Assembly: GCA_032620915.1 (NCBI GenBank)
Contig: CP136052.1
Span: 3,046,001-3,110,000, forward strand
DNA from: Oscillospiraceae bacterium NTUH-002-81
GTDB lineage: Bacteria > Bacillota > Clostridia > Lachnospirales > Lachnospiraceae
Length of the DNA stretch: 64,000 nt
Reading direction: 5' to 3'
The position numbers and the translations under genes are program-made. Below the pieces are notes generated by a model. That model was not told the DNA's origin. It saw nothing but the letters and a program-made list of their open reading frames with translations, and ran no database searches. Position 1 is the stretch's first letter; each line of letters begins with the position of its first letter. Positions 28,488-36,848 of the stretch are shown piece by piece.

Positions 28488-29948
28488 TTAGATATTCACA
28501 ATTTTACTTGCCACAGTATCTCGAAAAACACTGTCATGTTCTACCAGGAGCATGGTCGGGGCAAACTCCGTTATGAGTTGTTCAATCTGCATACGTGAGT
28601 ACACATCAATAAAGTTGAGCGGTTCATCCCATACATACAAGTGTGCCTTTTCACAAAGGCTTTTCGCAATTAGGACTTTCTTCTTTTGCCCGCCAGAAAA
28701 GTCTTTAATATCCTTTTCAAACTGTACACGCTCAAAGTCCATTTTCCTAAGAATTGCCTTGAACAAACTTTCATCAAGGTTGTTTTCTTCTGCAAACTCG
28801 GAAAGGGTTCCACATAAATACGATGTATCCTGTGGCACATAAGAAATTACAAGCCCAGAGCCAAGTGTTACTGTACCCGTATAATCTATGGACTGCCCGA
28901 CTACCAACTTTAACAGGCTACTTTTGCCACTGCCGTTCTTTCCATCAAGCACAATGCGTTCTCCCTGTCTTATTTCAAACGAAACGGGTTCACAAACTGA
29001 AATGCCATCATAATAAACTACTACATTCGATAATGATGCAAGCAAATCTGTATGGTAATTAAGCGGTTGTATCTTGAGGGCTTCTGCGGTTTCCATATTT
29101 TTCAGCAATGCTGATTTTTGTTCGATTGTCTGTTGTTGTCTCGCTTCTATAGATTTTGAACGCTTCATCATTTTGGCGGCTTTATGACCGACATAACCTT
29201 TATCTGCTGCCCCAATTTTGGAAGCTTCTACACGTTCAGACCATACTGCAGCGCGTTTTGCCGACTGCTGTAATCGTCTGATGTCCTTTTGCAAACGTTC
29301 GTTCTGAGCCAGTTCAAATTCTTGCTGTCGCTCAAAATTTGACATCCATGATGAAAAGTTTCCTCTTTGCACTTCGATATTCGCTCGGTTAATCGATAGA
29401 ATATAGTCAACACAATCGTCAAGAAAGCGACGATCGTGAGAAACTAAGATGAATCCCTTTTTCTTTTTCAGATATGCCGCCACACTTTTTCTCGCTTTGG
29501 CATCCAAATGGTTGGTAGGTTCATCAATCAGTAGGAAATGCCCTTCATTAAGAAAAAGAGCGGCAATCAAAACCTTTGTCTGCTCTCCGTTGGAAAGTGT
29601 TTCAAAAGGTCGCCAAAGCACATCGACATCAACATCAAGATAAGAAAGTTCTCGCATAAGTTCCCATTCTTCCGCAAGTGGGCAAATCTCCTGCAATATA
29701 TCCTCTGTAATACGATTCTTATCTGAAACGGGATAAGGAAAATAATCAAACTGTACGGATGATAGGATTTTTCCACTATACTCATATTTCCCAAGCAGAA
29801 GATTCAGAAAGGTTGTTTTACCTCGTCCGTTTCTGCCCACAAAACCAAGCTTCCAATCGGTATCAACCTGGAAACTGACATTTTCAAAAACATTATCATA
29901 ACTTGTCGGATATGAAAACGTAAGGTTTTCAATTTTAATCATTGACAT
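28488..29948 (-). CDS. ABC-F family ATPase, antibiotic-resistance type
   Basis: The start at 29,948 (MSMIKIENLTFSYPTSYDNV) follows AAAGGAGG. The 486-aa protein has two ABC domains without membrane segments: Walker A motifs GFVGRNGRGKTTFLNLL and LDGKNGSGKSSLLKLV, signatures LSNGEQ and FSGGQ, Walker B LLIDEPTNHLD and VWDEPLNFID, and a charged interdomain linker. Members of this class protect ribosomes from macrolides, lincosamides, streptogramins A or pleuromutilins. The leader-peptide attenuator in front (29,949-30,342) fits antibiotic-induced expression. Which drugs is not predictable from sequence alone. Confidence 0.93.
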   Translation of the reverse strand: MSMIKIENLTFSYPTSYDNVFENVSFQVDTDWKLGFVGRNGRGKTTFLNLLLGKYEYSGKILSSVQFDYFPYPVSDKNRITEDILQEICPLAEEWELMRELSYLDVDVDVLWRPFETLSNGEQTKVLIAALFLNEGHFLLIDEPTNHLDAKARKSVAAYLKKKKGFILVSHDRRFLDDCVDYILSINRANIEVQRGNFSSWMSNFERQQEFELAQNERLQKDIRRLQQSAKRAAVWSERVEASKIGAADKGYVGHKAAKMMKRSKSIEARQQQTIEQKSALLKNMETAEALKIQPLNYHTDLLASLSNVVVYYDGISVCEPVSFEIRQGERIVLDGKNGSGKSSLLKLVVGQSIDYTGTVTLGSGLVISYVPQDTSYLCGTLSEFAEENNLDESLFKAILRKMDFERVQFEKDIKDFSGGQKKKVLIAKSLCEKAHLYVWDEPLNFIDVYSRMQIEQLITEFAPTMLLVEHDSVFRDTVASKIVNI

Positions 29949-30004
29949 AAATATTATCCTCCTTTGCATGTCATACGATACAAAGTCGGTTCGGTGAATG
30001 TTTA

Positions 30005-30082
30005 CTACGTATAGATTTCACCAAAAGGAACCGACACTATACGGAGTGAATCATGTGTAACTATCTGTTCTGCACTATTCAT
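30005..30082 (-). CDS. Leader peptide 2 of the ABC-F gene (25 aa)
   Basis: MNSAEQIVTHDSLRIVSVPF then GEIYT follows GGAGGTGC and lies downstream of the terminator hairpin. Its coding region contains one arm (GTCGGTTC) of a hairpin with GAACCGAC located just before the ABC-F ribosome site, so its translation could control access to the ABC-F start. Confidence 0.6.
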   Translation of the reverse strand: MNSAEQIVTHDSLRIVSVPFGEIYT

Positions 30083-30105
30083 AAAGCACCTCCAAAACAA
30101 AATAA

Positions 30106-30135
30106 GAGCCACAAGAAAGTTTATCCTTGCAGCTC
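30106..30135 (-). terminator. Attenuator terminator of the ABC-F leader
   Basis: On the minus strand GAGC-TG-CAAG pairs with CTTG-TG-GCTC and is followed by TTATTTTGTTTT. An upstream segment (CAAGAAAGTTAT) is complementary to the right part (ATAAACTTTCTTG) and would act as antiterminator. Confidence 0.65.
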
Positions 30136-30261
30136 GTCATAGCATAAAATAACACCACTAAGCAAAAGTGGCAACAGCACTATATTGAGTAAGATAGACA
30201 TATAACTTTCTTGCAATAGACACAATAATGCCAAAGTATAGCACTACCGCATATTTTGATT

Positions 30262-30285
30262 TTATTTGCAAGAAAAGTTAATCAT
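30262..30285 (-). CDS. Leader peptide 1, MINFSCK
   Basis: A 7-codon ORF behind AGAGGTGG. Its RNA (AACTTTTCTTGCAA) can pair with TTGCAAGAAAGTT downstream, which in turn can pair with the terminator arm. Ribosome stalling here would free the middle segment to break the terminator, as in Erm- and ABC-F-type attenuators. Confidence 0.6.
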   Translation of the reverse strand: MINFSCK

Positions 30286-30313
30286 CTTCCCACCTCTTTC
30301 TAAATTTCAAAAT

Positions 30314-30342
30314 ATTATACCATAAATCGCAGGCAAATACAA
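30314..30342 (-). promoter_or_regulatory. Promoter of the ABC-F leader
   Basis: TTGTAT and TATAAT on the minus strand are separated by 17 bases (30,337-30,342 and 30,314-30,319), about 30 bp upstream of leader peptide 1. Confidence 0.7.
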
Positions 30343-30417
30343 GTGGTTATAAAAATTTAACAAATCGCTTATAATACAATCATATAACTTTACGCATTCC
30401 TTACTGACCGTAAAATC

Positions 30418-30945
30418 CCGATTGAGATTTCACCTGTTTTAAGAGATTTAATAACTGTTATATTTTGTTATTAAATTCTCTGTAAACCCTTGAAAACACT
30501 GGATTTGTCGCAGGTGAGCTTTCCCTTATTGTTTCCCTTGTGTTATATCGTCCCACCAGTGTTTACGAACTCTGATAAGGGCAAATACAAGGGCAAGAAA
30601 ATCCTATAAAACAGTATAACACAAAATAAAAGTGACATGGTGAACTGATTGAAATGCTTCTGATTTTTGAAACAAATGATTGATTTAACGATAAGGAGAT
30701 TTGATACGATGAAAACAATATTTGCAGAATACAATCCACAATGCAACAGTATTGATGTTTATACCAGTGCCGGCTATATGCTTCGCATTGACTGCTGGGA
30801 AGCTGAAAAGAAATTAAAGACTACACCTGGATCAGACTGTGCATTAAACGCACTCGCCATTGATGCTCCTCTTGAATATGCAAGATTATATCTTGATGGA
30901 AATTTGCAGATGTGGGTAGATGCGGAAGACTCCTTGAAAATTTGA
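30418..30945 (+). repeat. Large direct repeat, copy 1 (att-like end plus DUF6061 gene)
   Basis: About 530 bp matching 39,887-40,415 at most positions. It starts with an L-type boundary motif (CCGATTGAG), then TTTCCCTTATT and CAAGGGCAAGAAA arm-like repeats, then the DUF6061-like gene. Related arm repeats flank the integrase 3' end at 48,096-48,150. Confidence 0.85.
30709..30945 (+). CDS. DUF6061-like small protein, copy 1
   Basis: The start MKTIFAEYNPQCNSIDVYTS follows GATAAGGAG; 78 aa. It is nearly identical to the 40,179-40,415 product. The family label is tentative. It lies at an att-like end in both copies, which suggests a link to the integrated element rather than cargo; function unknown. 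Confidence 0.75.
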   Translation: MKTIFAEYNPQCNSIDVYTSAGYMLRIDCWEAEKKLKTTPGSDCALNALAIDAPLEYARLYLDGNLQMWVDAEDSLKI

Positions 30946-31022
30946 TAATCTAACATCAAAAATGAGTTGTGCAAAGAGAGAAGAGAAACTATATATCTCT
31001 CCATGCACAGCTCACAAAAAAT

Positions 31023-33011
31023 TTATACAATATCCATTCTTATTTCATCAATAATACTTTTATCCCTTAACTTGTGAATTTCAGTTCGTGTGATAAAAAA
31101 CACAATTCCTATAAAAACAAATATACCACAAAATAATGCCGCCCACGGAATATGATACAATACCGGGAAAGCCTTCCGAATAGATAAATTAATTAAAAAT
31201 GGAATGGCAATTCCAAGTATAACTCCCGGAACAAGTGCATTTACAACACAAAAAACACTTTCACTATATAACATCCTGCAAAGTGATTTATTTGTCATTC
31301 CAACACTCTTTAATACTGCAAACTCACGGCTTCTGATTCTGATATTTGTCGTCAGCGTACTAATTACACTTGTAAATCCCATGAGAACGAGCAGGATAAC
31401 AAAGCCATACATCACAATTTCAGCAAGAACTATAGCTATATTGAGCATTTTAATCATAGCATCTGTGCGGGCAATTCTCACGGTATATCCCTGCTCTACA
31501 TAAGAATCCTCTGCCACAATCGGAAAATATTCATCCATGACACTTCTGGCATATTCTGTATAATCATCTTCATCTGATGGCATACTAAACCAGTCAAAAC
31601 TCCTCGCATCGGCATCAGGTACGACAATTCTGACCGGATATGGTGTCATTTCCAAAAAACCATATTCCTTTAAATCGGACTGTTCTAAAATACCTCCGAT
31701 TGTAAGTGTGTTCTTCTCATTGGCTGCGTTTATCAGGGAAATCTGTGTCACATCATCTTTAAAAGGTTTTATCGACACATACTCTCCATTGTCATTATAT
31801 TGGTAAGTGTTCAGCAGAAGAATACTTCCATATTCTGCGCCTGCCCTGTCACACAGTTTTTTATAGAGTTCATCATCAACGGACACGATTTCTGTCCTTG
31901 TTTCCCCATTATCATCAGAAAATTTCGGAACCTGCAGCATATTCTCTGTTAATGTATTTTTATCTAATAGCGCATTGTAAGTAAAAGTATCTGCTCCAAC
32001 ACCATATACGTCTATTCCGTACTTTTCCAGCTTTTGTGTAATTTCATTATATTGGTCTGATGTAACAGGTCGGCTGATTTTTCTCTCTTCTTTCCCTGTT
32101 TTCGCATTTACCTCGATATCATAATTGGAAGAATAATCCACCATCATTTCTTTTGATTTTGGTGTCATCCATTCTTGGAATTCCTTTGCCTGACCGGATA
32201 ATCCTCCGGTTAACAGAAAAAGTAAAATCCCAAGTGACAATGCACGTATCGTTGCCTTATAGCCGTATTTGTTTCTTTTCATGTTTTTATAGGCAATTGC
32301 AGACTCACATCCAAATATTTTTTGGATAAAGCTGTCTTTTACTTGGATCTCTTTCAAAACTGTACCTGCTCCAATCCCTTTTACACACTGGATAGCAGTA
32401 AATTTACCAACCTTTTTAGCTGGTCTGTATGCAGAGAATAATACAATGCAAAACGAAAATACACCTGCAAACAAATATGTCCACACAGATATATGAAAGA
32501 GCAGGGAAAGGGTAAAAGGTCTCATAATAATTTCTTTTGCAGCATCATTGATATCGGAAATAAAATGTCCTGTAAATTTCACACTAATATAACCAAGTAT
32601 AGTTCCTGCAATGAGTCCAAGCGGGATGGCTGTCAGACTAAGCCATAAACTCTCATAGATAACACTTGCCCTTATCTGTCTGCCTGTTGCACCAACACAT
32701 TTTAAAATACCAAACTCCTGAATCCGCTTATTGGCACTAGCAGAAAATATATTGGATATTACAGTAATCGACATTGCTGCAATAAGAAGACCTAAAAGCA
32801 GTGCCGGTATTGCAAGCATGAGAGAGTATGCTCCTCCATATTCTCCATAATCCGAACCAAGGAAATCCGTAAGCATCTTATTTGCGCTTGTCACAAAGCA
32901 CATTACAGTTGTAATAAGTGATGTTGCAAGTGCGATTGCAAAAATTCCTGCAATCGTTCTTTTTTTATTCACTTTCATCTGGCTTAAGGCGAGTTGTGCT
33001 GTTATTTTCAT
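31023..33011 (-). CDS. ABC transporter permease, FtsX/MacB type
   Basis: The 662-aa protein has four N-terminal-half membrane segments plus one near 250, a large extracellular domain (about 270-520) and three C-terminal segments (about 530-640). FtsX-domain motifs flank the segments (IQEFGILKCVGATGRQIR; SREFAVLKSVGMTNKSL). It starts where the ATPase gene stops. The set of ATPase, permease, sensor and regulator resembles peptide-antibiotic sensing and detoxification modules (Bce/Vex-like). Confidence 0.9.
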   Translation of the reverse strand: MKITAQLALSQMKVNKKRTIAGIFAIALATSLITTVMCFVTSANKMLTDFLGSDYGEYGGAYSLMLAIPALLLGLLIAAMSITVISNIFSASANKRIQEFGILKCVGATGRQIRASVIYESLWLSLTAIPLGLIAGTILGYISVKFTGHFISDINDAAKEIIMRPFTLSLLFHISVWTYLFAGVFSFCIVLFSAYRPAKKVGKFTAIQCVKGIGAGTVLKEIQVKDSFIQKIFGCESAIAYKNMKRNKYGYKATIRALSLGILLFLLTGGLSGQAKEFQEWMTPKSKEMMVDYSSNYDIEVNAKTGKEERKISRPVTSDQYNEITQKLEKYGIDVYGVGADTFTYNALLDKNTLTENMLQVPKFSDDNGETRTEIVSVDDELYKKLCDRAGAEYGSILLLNTYQYNDNGEYVSIKPFKDDVTQISLINAANEKNTLTIGGILEQSDLKEYGFLEMTPYPVRIVVPDADARSFDWFSMPSDEDDYTEYARSVMDEYFPIVAEDSYVEQGYTVRIARTDAMIKMLNIAIVLAEIVMYGFVILLVLMGFTSVISTLTTNIRIRSREFAVLKSVGMTNKSLCRMLYSESVFCVVNALVPGVILGIAIPFLINLSIRKAFPVLYHIPWAALFCGIFVFIGIVFFITRTEIHKLRDKSIIDEIRMDIV

Positions 33012-33691
33012 TACTTCATCACCTCGTCTTTTATGATTTTTCCATCTCCGATCGTGATGATTCGGTTCGCCTGCAGAGCTATCTTTTCGTCATGTGTGAC
33101 AAGAAGAATCGTCTGCTTATACTTCTGATTGGTAAACTTCAAAATATCCAGAATCTCTCTGCTTGTTTTACTATCAAGATTTCCGGTCGGCTCATCTGCA
33201 AGAATAAATGCCGGCTCGTTTATAAGTGCCCTTCCTATGGATACTCTTTGCTGCTGACCTCCTGACATTTGCCCTGGCAGATGTTTTGCTCTTTTCTCAA
33301 GCCCCAGCATATTCACAATCTCAGAAAGCCGTTCCTTATTCTCTTTTCTTCCATCTAATTTCCATGGCAGTACAATATTTTCCTCCGCAGTAAGAGTTGG
33401 AATCAGATTATAAAACTGATACACAATTCCCAGATTTCTTCTGCGGAAAATTGCAAGTTCATCCTCACTCATTGCTTGTATCTCATTTCCATCAATGATA
33501 ACCGAACCGCTTGTTGGATAATCGATTCCACCAATCATATTCATAAGTGTCGATTTCCCGGAGCCGGATGCTCCGATAATTGCTACAAATTCTCCTCTTT
33601 CTACCGAAAAAGACACATGATCCAGCGCAATCACTTCAGACTCACCTTCACCATATTTCTTTGTTAATTCCTTTACTTCTAATACAGCCAT
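33011..33691 (-). CDS. ABC transporter ATP-binding protein (LolD/MacB-like)
   Basis: The start MAVLEVKELTKKYGEG is preferred over the upstream ATG at 33,718 because it begins at the family N-terminus. Motifs: GASGSGKSTLMNMIGGID (Walker A), MSGGQQQRVSIGRAL (signature), ILADEPTGNLD (Walker B). It pairs with the FtsX-type permease and probably exports or removes a peptide or lipid-linked substrate. Confidence 0.92.
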   Translation of the reverse strand: MAVLEVKELTKKYGEGESEVIALDHVSFSVERGEFVAIIGASGSGKSTLMNMIGGIDYPTSGSVIIDGNEIQAMSEDELAIFRRRNLGIVYQFYNLIPTLTAEENIVLPWKLDGRKENKERLSEIVNMLGLEKRAKHLPGQMSGGQQQRVSIGRALINEPAFILADEPTGNLDSKTSREILDILKFTNQKYKQTILLVTHDEKIALQANRIITIGDGKIIKDEVMK

Positions 33692-33793
33692 TGCATTTCT
33701 CCTTGTTTTGCGGAGCAAAATCCGAACCTTTTGTTAGAAGAGGTCTTTACTCCTTTTTTCAAATACCATCCTAGCAATGCAAAATGACTGTTC

Positions 33794-33832
33794 TGTGACA
33801 AAAGAAATTATTATTGTGACAATTTTGTCACT
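33794..33832 (-). promoter_or_regulatory. Candidate response-regulator binding site upstream of the ABC genes
   Basis: Minus-strand TGACAAAATTGTCA has inverted arms TGACAA/TTGTCA and is followed about 14 bp on by another TTTTGTCACA. It lies between the kinase gene and the ABC operon, where the cognate regulator would act. The assignment is by position only. Confidence 0.45.
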
Positions 33833-33867
33833 TAGAAACAATTCCTGGTCTTCCAGCATAAATGATA

Positions 33868-34692
33868 TCACTTGAAAAATTTTAAAATAAAAGTCGTTCC
33901 CTCTCCCCTGCCTCCAAAATCAACATCAATGTCGCCACCCTGTCCTTTCAGAATAGAGAGTGCAAGCGGCATTCCGATTCCAAATCCATTTTCATTGGTA
34001 GAATTTTCAAACCTTTTAAAAAGAGCAGCATACTCTGTTTTGTCCATTCCCATACCGCTGTCCCTGACCGAAATCCAGCTATACATGGGATTTTCTCCGC
34101 TGTCAATCTCAATCACACTTCCATCCGGTGAATATTCGATCGCATTTTTGACAATGTTTGTGAGTGCTTCTGTGGTCCAGCGTTTATCACAATGTATGAG
34201 GCAATCCTGTTTCAGCTCTATGGTCAGATTGTGGATATCCAAAAGGATTGCCACCGATGGTTTTACCGCCTCTAAGAGTTCTGACGTGTGGATGTCATTT
34301 TTGATAAAATCAATTGCATGGGCATCAAGCTTTGCCATCTTAAGAAGTGCCCCTACAAGCCACTCCATTTTATTTAACGAAACCTGTATGTTATGAATGA
34401 ACTCTGTCTGTTTTTCCGGCTCTGCCTCCTCCAGTAAATCCGCCATAATCATCATGGAAGTAATCGGTGTTTTTAACTGATGGGAAATATCTGCCATATA
34501 ATCAGAGAGACTGTCTCTTTCTGCCTCAACTGCCTTTATCTGTTCATTTTTCGTGTTCACAAGAGCATAAATATCATTTTTTAATATGTTAAAAGAGCCT
34601 TCCTTATTCACTCGAATATCCAGTTCCTCGCCGGAACTATAGCCTTTCACAAACTCCGACAACTGTTCTATCTCTTTTTTCTTAATCCACAC
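33868..34692 (-). CDS. Histidine kinase without membrane segments
   Basis: The 274-aa protein has a DHp domain with the phospho-acceptor His in MADISHQLKTPITSMMIMADLLE and an ATPase domain (NIVKNAIEYSP, RDSGMGMD, NENGFGIGMPLALSILKGQGG). The usual N-terminal sensor and membrane helices are absent, so it probably takes its signal from the neighbouring transporter or a cytosolic cue. It overlaps the regulator gene by 11 bp. Confidence 0.9.
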   Translation of the reverse strand: MWIKKKEIEQLSEFVKGYSSGEELDIRVNKEGSFNILKNDIYALVNTKNEQIKAVEAERDSLSDYMADISHQLKTPITSMMIMADLLEEAEPEKQTEFIHNIQVSLNKMEWLVGALLKMAKLDAHAIDFIKNDIHTSELLEAVKPSVAILLDIHNLTIELKQDCLIHCDKRWTTEALTNIVKNAIEYSPDGSVIEIDSGENPMYSWISVRDSGMGMDKTEYAALFKRFENSTNENGFGIGMPLALSILKGQGGDIDVDFGGRGEGTTFILKFFK

Positions 34693-35344
34693 GATATCCC
34701 ATTCCTCTCACAGTCTCAATGTGTATTGCCTCTCCAAGTTTCTCCCGCAGCCGTTTCACATAAACGGTAAGTGTATTATCCTCAACAAAGTTGCCGTCTG
34801 CGTCCCATATTTTGTCAAGAATCTGCTGCCTTTTCAAAAGTATTCCTTTATTACTCGCAAAAATAAGCAGTAACCGATATTCCAATGCTGTAAGTTCTAT
34901 GCTTTTATCATTCACATAAACCTTTGCCTCATCTGTACGGATGGCTGCATGCCCCATATAGATTATGTTATTCTTCTCTCCATTTTTGATATTGACAGAT
35001 AAAATGCGCCGAACTCTCGCCAAAAGTTCTCGAATTCTGAAAGGTTTTACAATATAATCCTGTGCTCCTTCATCAAATGCCCTCACAATTGTATTTTCAT
35101 CATCCACAACTGTCAGGAAAATCACAGATGTAGCATTATTTTTGAATATCTCACTTACATCAAATCCAGTTCCATCCGGAAGCTGCATATCTATAATTGC
35201 CAGGTCAAAATTATAATGTTCAATTAAACTTCCGGCATCTTTTATACCTGTGGCATGATTTGTTTCATAACCTTCTGTCTCAAGTGCATACAGAATCCCC
35301 GAAGCAATCATTGTGTCATCTTCCACCAAAAGTATTCTACTCAT
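34682..35344 (-). CDS. OmpR-family response regulator
   Basis: The 220-aa protein has a receiver domain (LLVEDD; phospho-Asp in LAIIDMQLPDGTGFD; K in YIVKPF) and a winged-helix DNA-binding domain (ELTALEYRLLLIFASNKG, VYVKRLREKL, VRGMGYRVD). It is first in the operon and should control the ABC genes downstream. A -10 TATAAT lies about 85 bp upstream. Confidence 0.93.
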   Translation of the reverse strand: MSRILLVEDDTMIASGILYALETEGYETNHATGIKDAGSLIEHYNFDLAIIDMQLPDGTGFDVSEIFKNNATSVIFLTVVDDENTIVRAFDEGAQDYIVKPFRIRELLARVRRILSVNIKNGEKNNIIYMGHAAIRTDEAKVYVNDKSIELTALEYRLLLIFASNKGILLKRQQILDKIWDADGNFVEDNTLTVYVKRLREKLGEAIHIETVRGMGYRVD

Positions 35345-35445
35345 GAATTATAGTCCTTTCGTTATAAGATTATTCTCTTCTTCATATATTCTCCATTAAA
35401 CAACTTCCGATTTTAATGTCTCTATTATACCATAATGATACTATT

Positions 35446-35480
35446 ATAAAAAAGGAAAAAGAGCTCCTTCAAGCTCTTTT
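35446..35480 (-). terminator. Terminator between 35,513 gene and the regulator operon
   Basis: On the minus strand AAAAGAGCT, loop TGAAGG, AGCTCTTTT and a T-rich tail form a classical terminator for the gene at 35,513-35,806. Confidence 0.75.
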
Positions 35481-35488
35481 GGGTCAGT

Positions 35489-35508
35489 TCTGCAAACTTG
35501 AATTTGTA
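35489..35508 (-). repeat. Cassette boundary motif, R half-site
   Basis: TTCTGCAAACTTGAATTTG lies just 3' of the truncated membrane-protein gene. Confidence 0.55.
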
Positions 35509-35512
35509 AATA

Positions 35513-35806
35513 TCATTTTACATTTTTATATGAAATCACAATATGACTTGGTGCAAATAATACTGATGCAATAATCAATAGCACTGACCTACTCATAATC
35601 CCACTAAATAAGAACAACATTGAAGGAATAATAGAAAGTGCTAATGCTCTGAAAACGCTGTTTTTCTTAAAACATATAATCCAAATAGCACAATAAAGCA
35701 TTACCAATATGGTATCTACAATCAGATATAGTGCAAATGCTTTGTCAGACCACCACCCAAACCAAGTTCCCGGAATATTAATTATCATGAATCCGAAACA
35801 ACCCAA
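35513..35806 (-). CDS. Truncated small membrane protein
   Basis: The frame encodes three to four membrane segments after a GRLGCFGFMIINIPGTWFGW stretch. The frame is open further upstream (KWNNKYVEVTEQ) without a start codon and runs into the relaxase fragment at 35,889, so this is the C-terminal part of a membrane protein fused by deletion to a relaxase N-terminus. The TTG at 35,806 is unlikely to be a natural start. Confidence 0.55.
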   Translation of the reverse strand: MGCFGFMIINIPGTWFGWWSDKAFALYLIVDTILVMLYCAIWIICFKKNSVFRALALSIIPSMLFLFSGIMSRSVLLIIASVLFAPSHIVISYKNVK

Positions 35807-35888
35807 TCTCCCTACTTGTTCTGTGACCTCAACATATTTATTGTTCCACTTATTATCAAATCCATCTTTGCACTTAATCGCAATCTCG

Positions 35889-36147
35889 TTAAAGAACGTT
35901 GCGTCTTTTTCTCAACCCACGAAGCGACACCATACCGTCAGCTTCCATCTGCTTTAATTGCTCCATATAGGTCGGAGCAAAAGGCTTTTTGAAATGCACA
36001 TTATAGGGTATACGTTCCTCAATCACATTTATATTTTCATAGGTTTCATTCTTGCGTTCGTTGTGCCTTTCCGCCTTGCTCACATCAGAAGCGGTGTACT
36101 TTTTTTACCCTTGCACAACTCATATCCGCCTTGTTGCTTTTCGCCAT
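35889..36147 (-). pseudogene. MobV/Pre-like relaxase, N-terminal fragment (two frameshifts)
   Basis: Starting at 36,147 (AAAGGAG upstream) the frame reads MAKSNKADMSCARVKK; removing one A from the A7 run at 36,100-36,106 continues to SKAERHNERKNETYENINV and VHFKKPF, a Pre/Mob-like N-terminus. Removing one A from the A5 run at 35,906-35,910 continues RGLRKDATFFNEI. Then the membrane-protein sequence follows. It is a decayed remnant of an element with another relaxase type. Confidence 0.65.
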
Positions 36148-36210
36148 TTCGTTCTCCTTTCTCGGCAAGACGAAGCCATTACACAACATTCTTTGAATGT
36201 GTGTAACCCA

Positions 36211-36426
36211 CTATGACACTTTCAGACGTTCTCCATTTGAGAGCAGGGCGGCGATTGATAACATTAACTTGCTTTTCCCATTGCCGGGATCGCCCTGCAA
36301 CAGAGTAACCTTGCCAAACAGAATATACGGATACCACAGCCATTTCACTTCTTTTGGCTCAATTTCGCTTGCCTTGATAATTTCAAGATGTACAGTTACA
36401 TTCATTTCATTTTCAATCATTTTCAT
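36211..36426 (-). pseudogene. RepA-like AAA ATPase, N-terminal fragment
   Basis: The start MKMIENEMNVTVHLEIIKAS leads to KEVKWLWYPYI and the Walker A motif LLQGDPGNGKSKLMLSIAAL; the protein stops 12 residues later, whereas RepA-type ATPases extend 250 or more residues. It was cut by the same deletion that joined the relaxase fragment. Its upstream gene overlaps it. Confidence 0.75.
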
Positions 36427-36597
36427 AGTTCTTTGTTCTCCTTCTCGATAAATATTTTTGGCAATGCACCACAACACAGCGAAAACTCTGCTTACATTCA
36501 CTACTGCATTTTCTGCAAAGTCGTTGTAGGTAATGCGATTTCTTTCATTCAGAAACAACGCCCACTCTTGTTTCCGCTTCTTGCTCATTCTCGGCAT
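36411..36597 (-). pseudogene. Small Cys-rich protein (paralogue of 49,128-49,316), frameshifted
   Basis: The start MPRMSKKRKQEWALFLNERN matches the 49,128-49,316 protein. Relative to it one base is missing near 36,520-36,530; restoring it gives FCRKCSSECKQSF and VVHCQKYLS, matching the Cys pattern CRKC, C, C of the paralogue. This is the only one-base loss among the frameshifts noted. Confidence 0.65.
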
Positions 36598-36830
36598 AGC
36601 AAGCAATCCTCCTTTCCTGCCGAAAATAAAAACCACAGGAAAGATACATTAAGCCTTGTTTGTGTCATTTCTCGGGTCAAAAATCAGGGAAAATTTCCTT
36701 TCTAAGCCTTTCAAAAAATCGCAAGGTGTTTGTACTAACCTGTGGTTGTGTATGAAATTGTGGGTTTGGGGTAACAAAAAACACCGTATTTCTACGGTGC
36801 GTTCTGTCAGATATATTCTGTTTTATGATA

Positions 36831-36848
36831 GCAGAAAACTGGAATTCA
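36831..36848 (-). repeat. Cassette boundary motif, R half-site
   Basis: GCAGAAAACTGGAATTCAC overlaps the stop codon of the YhfC-like gene. Confidence 0.5.
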
